Notes under the pieces: generated by a model
The model's database searches: none
Told to the model about the DNA's origin: nothing
Seen by the model: the letters and a program-made list of their open reading frames with translations, nothing else
Program-made: the position numbers and the translations under genes
Shown: piece by piece, positions 59,215-64,000 of the stretch
How the letters are laid out: every line of letters starts with the position of its first letter
Numbering within the stretch: position 1 is the stretch's first letter
Assembly (NCBI RefSeq): GCF_040939455.1
Contig: NC_134129.1
Coordinates: forward strand, 21,466,001 to 21,530,000
Direction: 5' to 3'
Length of the DNA stretch: 64,000 nt
From: Microcebus murinus
Taxonomy: Eukaryota; Chordata; Mammalia; Primates; Cheirogaleidae

Positions 59215-59418
59215 GCTATATATGTATACACACACACATATATACACATACACACACACATATACACACACACCTATATACACACACATATACATACACA
59301 CATATACACACACATATATACACACATATACACACATACACACACATATACACACACATATATGCACACATACATACACATATACACACACACACATATA
59401 TACACACATACACACATG
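59215..59418. repeat. (CA)n/(TA)n compound microsatellite
   Basis: About 200 bp of TATACACACA-type steps, strictly alternating pyrimidine and purine for long runs. Open frames of Tyr/Thr/His or Val/Cys/Tyr are artefacts. Confidence 0.95.
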
Positions 59419-59529
59419 CAAGTTAATGAAAAACTCATTCAGCTAGATGCCTTTTACCTTCTTGATTTATTCCTGTGAGATTAAATGTGATGAAGTTTTT
59501 TAAAAACTAGTGAGCACTATGCCAACAGG

Positions 59530-60085
<556 letters not shown>

Positions 60086-61028
60086 GGTCCCTGAACCTGT
60101 AGGCTCTTTCTACCAAGCAAAAGGAGGTGGTATGTCTCAAAGCTTGGAGCCTTCCTCTGAAGTCTGTAGAGAAGAACGGGAAATATATTGCACGTTTTGC
60201 ATTCCATGTCTAGACTCTAGGAAGCAACCCATAACCCACTAGGAAGCAGACAAGAAGCATGGGGCTGAGATCCCCACACTGGGATTGCAAGGAGAAATAA
60301 CAATCTGAGCATTCAGTTGCAGTTCAGAAGGTCAGCACCAAGTTCAGACGGATGTCTGATATTTTTAAATGACAAACGTGCTTGTGCATTGAGTGGAATG
60401 GCCACACTTTCCGTCGTGAGGTCATCATGCTGCTGTATTTCCAATTTCCGCACAGAAAGACACATAGGAAAAAAAAAAAGAAAAAAGAAAGAAACCCAGA
60501 AAACAAATTGGCTTTAAATGGAATTCTGTCTGAGATTGAAGCCAGCATGTAATAAAAAAAAAAGTTATTCTCTTTAGGCACATTCAATATTTGGATTACT
60601 AAAGCATGGCAAAAAAAACCACAAAAACGCTGTGTTTCACATAGAAAAAGATTCAAAGGAATCTTTGAATCTTACATCCAACGTCATGTAAACTTAAGAA
60701 AAGCCATTTTTCCTTAAACTGCCTTAAGTTCCGAAGATTATTTAGTCGCTATTTCTAACGTTAGGAAAACAACTTACAAAAAGTGGAGAAATGGGATGAT
60801 AAAGGAGACATACCCAGATCTTTCTTTCTTCATACGGCGATGGCTTTAAAAACACATCTTTGCTTCATCGTTGTATTTCTGAAATCACTATAAGAAAACT
60901 GTTTCCCCCAAAATCTAATTGCTCTGGGATGAGAACGCACTCCATTCACTTTGGCGCCCCGAGCAACCATTATTGGCCTATTGCATTAGGCGTTCAGCGC
61001 TATTCACCAAATAGTTCCAATTGTCCTT
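60086..61028. other. Unrecognised single-copy sequence
   Basis: No gene or named repeat. The stretch 60900-61020 has homeobox- and E2F-like cores (TCTAATTG, TTTGGCGCC). Confidence 0.35.
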
Positions 61029-61385
61029 CCTCCAGGGACGTGATGGGATTGGGTTTCCTTGCCGAGGAAACAAAATCCTGGCACAGCAGGGCCATTTATT
61101 CGACTTGCCTTTTACCAACGGGCCAACGAATGTGAGTGGAAGTGATAATTGCTTCCGAGCCAAATCCCACAAGGCGTGCTGCGGCACTCACCCACGTTGC
61201 CACGGTAACCGGCAACATCCCACCTGGGGCAGAATCCACCCACCTTCACCCACAAGTGAGGTCCACAGGGGAGCTAGCTCTCAGTGGACACGTTGCACGG
61301 GCAATAAAAGAAAACTCTATTGCTTTTGGCAACAGAAGATCCGGGTGCTGTTTGTTACTGCAGCACAGCCTAGCACACCCTGACT
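61029..61385 (+). repeat. LTR-type relic (MaLR/ERVL-like)
   Basis: Ends with GGGCAATAAAAGAAAACTC and GTTTGTTACTGCAGCACAGC, CCCTGACTGATA, the usual 3' end of several old mammalian LTR families. The family is not assigned. Confidence 0.5.
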
Positions 61386-61524
61386 GATAAAAAAAAAAAA
61401 AAAAACTACTCTGAATGAAACTTTAATGGAGAAAAATCAAGAAAAGAAAAACATGAAAAATACAGGTGTGATGGCCACTTCCCTGGAACTCACCATATTC
61501 TTTTTATAATTCTTTATAGGTTTG

Positions 61525-61837
61525 TTTGTTGTTGTTGTTGTTGTTTTTCTTTTTTGAGACAGAGTCTCGCTCTGTTGCCCGGGCTAGAGTGAGTGCCGTG
61601 GCGTCAGCCTAGCTCACAGCAACCTCAGACTCCTGGGCTCAAGCGATCCTCCTGCCTCAGCCTCCCGAGTAGCTGGGACTACAGGCATGCGCCACCACGC
61701 CCGGCTAATTTTTCCTATATGTTTTTAAGTTGGCCGATTAATTTCCTTCTGTTTTTAGTAGAGACTGGAGGTCCCGCTCTTGCTCAGGCTAGTCTCGAAC
61801 TCCTGCCCTTGAGCGATCCTCCTGCCTCGGCCTCCCA
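61525..61837 (-). repeat. Alu (lemur type), 5'-truncated but with target duplication
   Basis: Flanked by TCTTTATAGGTTTG (61511-61524) and TCTTTACAGGTTTG (61838-61851). The element lacks its first ~45 bp although the duplication is intact, so it was truncated when it inserted. Confidence 0.93.
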
Positions 61838-61851
61838 TCTTTACAGGTTTG

Positions 61852-62927
61852 AAGCTTGAGAAACACTCATGCTTCCCCATAAGCCCGATCACGAGCGTTA
61901 ACATAAACCGAAGTCGAATTTTTTACTTGAATGGAGCATTGTGCTGCAAAACGCCACAGCTGTCACCATCACCTCTCGAAGACACTGAAATCTGTACGGA
62001 ACAGTCTGTCCGAGGACTTGGTGCCAGAATAATAAGTGCGTTCCTCAGATATGAGTACCCTTCACTCGGCCGCTGAACACAAGTAAACTTATATTCAAAT
62101 AACCCACGGGTCAGAGCACTGGGAACAAAAAAAAAAGAAAAAGAAAAAAAACCCACAAATGCTGCTTTGTAGAATAAGAATATTTAAGGAGCCCAAAGGG
62201 AAAAAGAGAACAATAAAGCAAACCAAAAAAAAAAAAAAACAAAAAAAAATACCCAAAAGCATACGCATAAGAAAGTGGTGCACAGCTGGACTATAACATC
62301 AAAAACACACCATCAAGTTAAGAAGGAAGAATTCGGCACAGCCAGCCGCTCACGGGCTCCCTCCCTCTCCCGGGATCCGAACAGTGTCTTCGGCATCTGC
62401 TATTCATTCATGTGGCCACAATGCCGTTTTCTCCCTTCCCAGCTAGAGGGATCTCAGAAAAGGGAGGCCCTTTCACCGGCAACTTGGAAACATCAGGAAG
62501 AAATTAGGGACTCGAACCACATGCTTGAGGGAGGGGGGGAGGGGAGGAAGAAGAACACGCGTGTTAAGAAACGCGTGAAAGTCTTCAGGAAGCAATGAGC
62601 AACTGTCTTCATCCTGAAGCAACTCGGCCCCTGATGGCCCCAGCCTTGCCCTCAGGAACGAGACCTTTTCTCCCTCCCTCCCGGGAAATGGCCGAGATGG
62701 CAGGCGTGAACGCTAGCCTCTTTCCCAAGCCCTGCCCGAACCTACAGTCTGCCTTCCGCCCCACTAAAGGCGGAAGGGAGCCCCCTGGATCTCTGCAGCC
62801 GGGACACACAGAAGAACGCCGAGCCAGCCCACCGTCACGTTTTCCTGGCGGCGGGCGTGAGATGGGTTGCCTAAAGCCACACATCCGCAGGGTTAGAAGC
62901 CCCTGGAGAAGTCCAGATGGCCAAACT
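61852..62927. other. Unrecognised sequence
   Basis: A-runs lie near 62128-62150 and 62225-62250. Otherwise this is single-copy with no gene recognised. Confidence 0.35.
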
Positions 62928-63337
62928 CACAACCTACCTGTTGATCTCCCTTACTTGCTTTCCCTGCCGCTTTTATCATCGCCAATTCTTTTTTTTTTTT
63001 TCTTTTATTTTTTTGAGACAGAGTCTCATCACTCTGTTGCCTGGGGTAGAGTGAGTGCCGTGGCGGCAGCCTAGCTCACAGCAACCTCAGACTCCTGGGC
63101 TCAAGCGATCCTCCTGCCTCAGCCTCCCGAGTAGCTGGGACTACAGGCATGCGCCACCACGCCCGGCTAGTTTTGTCTATATATATTTTTAGTTGGTCAA
63201 TTCATTTCTTTCTATTTTTAGTAGAGACGGGGTCTCGCTCTTGCTCAGGCTGGTTTAGAACTCCTGACCTCGAGCAATCCACCCGCCACGGCCTCCCAGA
63301 GTGCTGGGATGACAGGTGTGAGCCACCGCGCCCGGCC
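62928..63337. repeat. Tandem duplication, first copy (flank plus inverted Alu)
   Basis: CACAACCTACCT, then TTGATCTCCC to CACCAATTC-like flank (62940-62987) and an inverted Alu (62988-63337). The same order recurs from 63338, interrupted by an L1 fragment. Confidence 0.7.
62988..63337 (-). repeat. Alu (lemur type)
   Basis: Inverted dimer. T tail at about 62988-63013; the end CGCGCCCGGCC is at 63337. Confidence 0.95.
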
Positions 63338-63348
63338 CACAACCTACC

Positions 63349-64000
<652 letters not shown>

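Overview
The window is nuclear DNA from a strepsirrhine primate, most likely a lemur. The evidence is about thirty dimeric Alu elements of the lemur type. They carry the left-arm motif CTCTGGGAGGCCGAGG, a central linker with AGAAAGAAATTAATTGGCC, and on the opposite strand GTGAGTGCCGTGGCGTCAGC. L1 3' ends, old MIR, L2, MaLR-type and Tigger relics are also present. The species cannot be told from sequence alone. No host protein-coding gene, tRNA or rRNA could be recognised, so the window reads as intergenic or deep intronic DNA. Nearly every long open frame lies inside a tandem array or an Alu.

The most notable content is a DNA-transposon family present here in 17 copies, called TAF in this answer (my label). 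Copies end in near-identical inverted repeats beginning CCGTGTTTCCCCGAAAATA and are flanked by TA. Full copies hold three parts: a 31-bp internal minisatellite varying from 1 to 21 units, a short open frame ending in an acidic tail, and a distinct right end with a small palindrome. One copy lies inside an old L2-like repeat, leaves a clean single-TA empty site, and was itself hit by an Alu. Deletion derivatives and a two-copy subfamily with a swapped internal module are also present. This looks like a lineage-specific burst of a non-autonomous DNA transposon.

Layout. 1-9 kb: L1 3' ends, TAF copies 1-3, a MaLR-type LTR and Alus. 9.15-10.05 kb: an endogenous-retrovirus-like LTR on the minus strand whose U3 holds about 22 CCAAT-box repeats just upstream of a TATA box, followed by a CpG-rich stretch. 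10-19 kb: Alus, TAF copies 4-6 and unrecognised sequence. 19.8-27 kb: three large arrays, namely a 12-unit 44-bp minisatellite, a 1.4-kb GA-rich array with 366-bp higher-order periodicity, and a 2.8-kb 22-bp array with CACCTG in most units. A hAT-type element and TAF copy 7 lie among them. 27-57 kb: TAF copies 8-17 interspersed with Alus, a 0.6-kb polypyrimidine tract, a GA tract grown from an Alu tail, and an Alu with a 0.43-kb AT-rich expansion in its linker. 57-64 kb: older Alu relatives, a MIR split by an Alu, an LTR relic, and a tandem duplication at the right edge.

Five large arrays and many microsatellites in one 64-kb window, with several GC-rich stretches, would suit a subtelomeric or otherwise recombination-prone location. 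That is inference.
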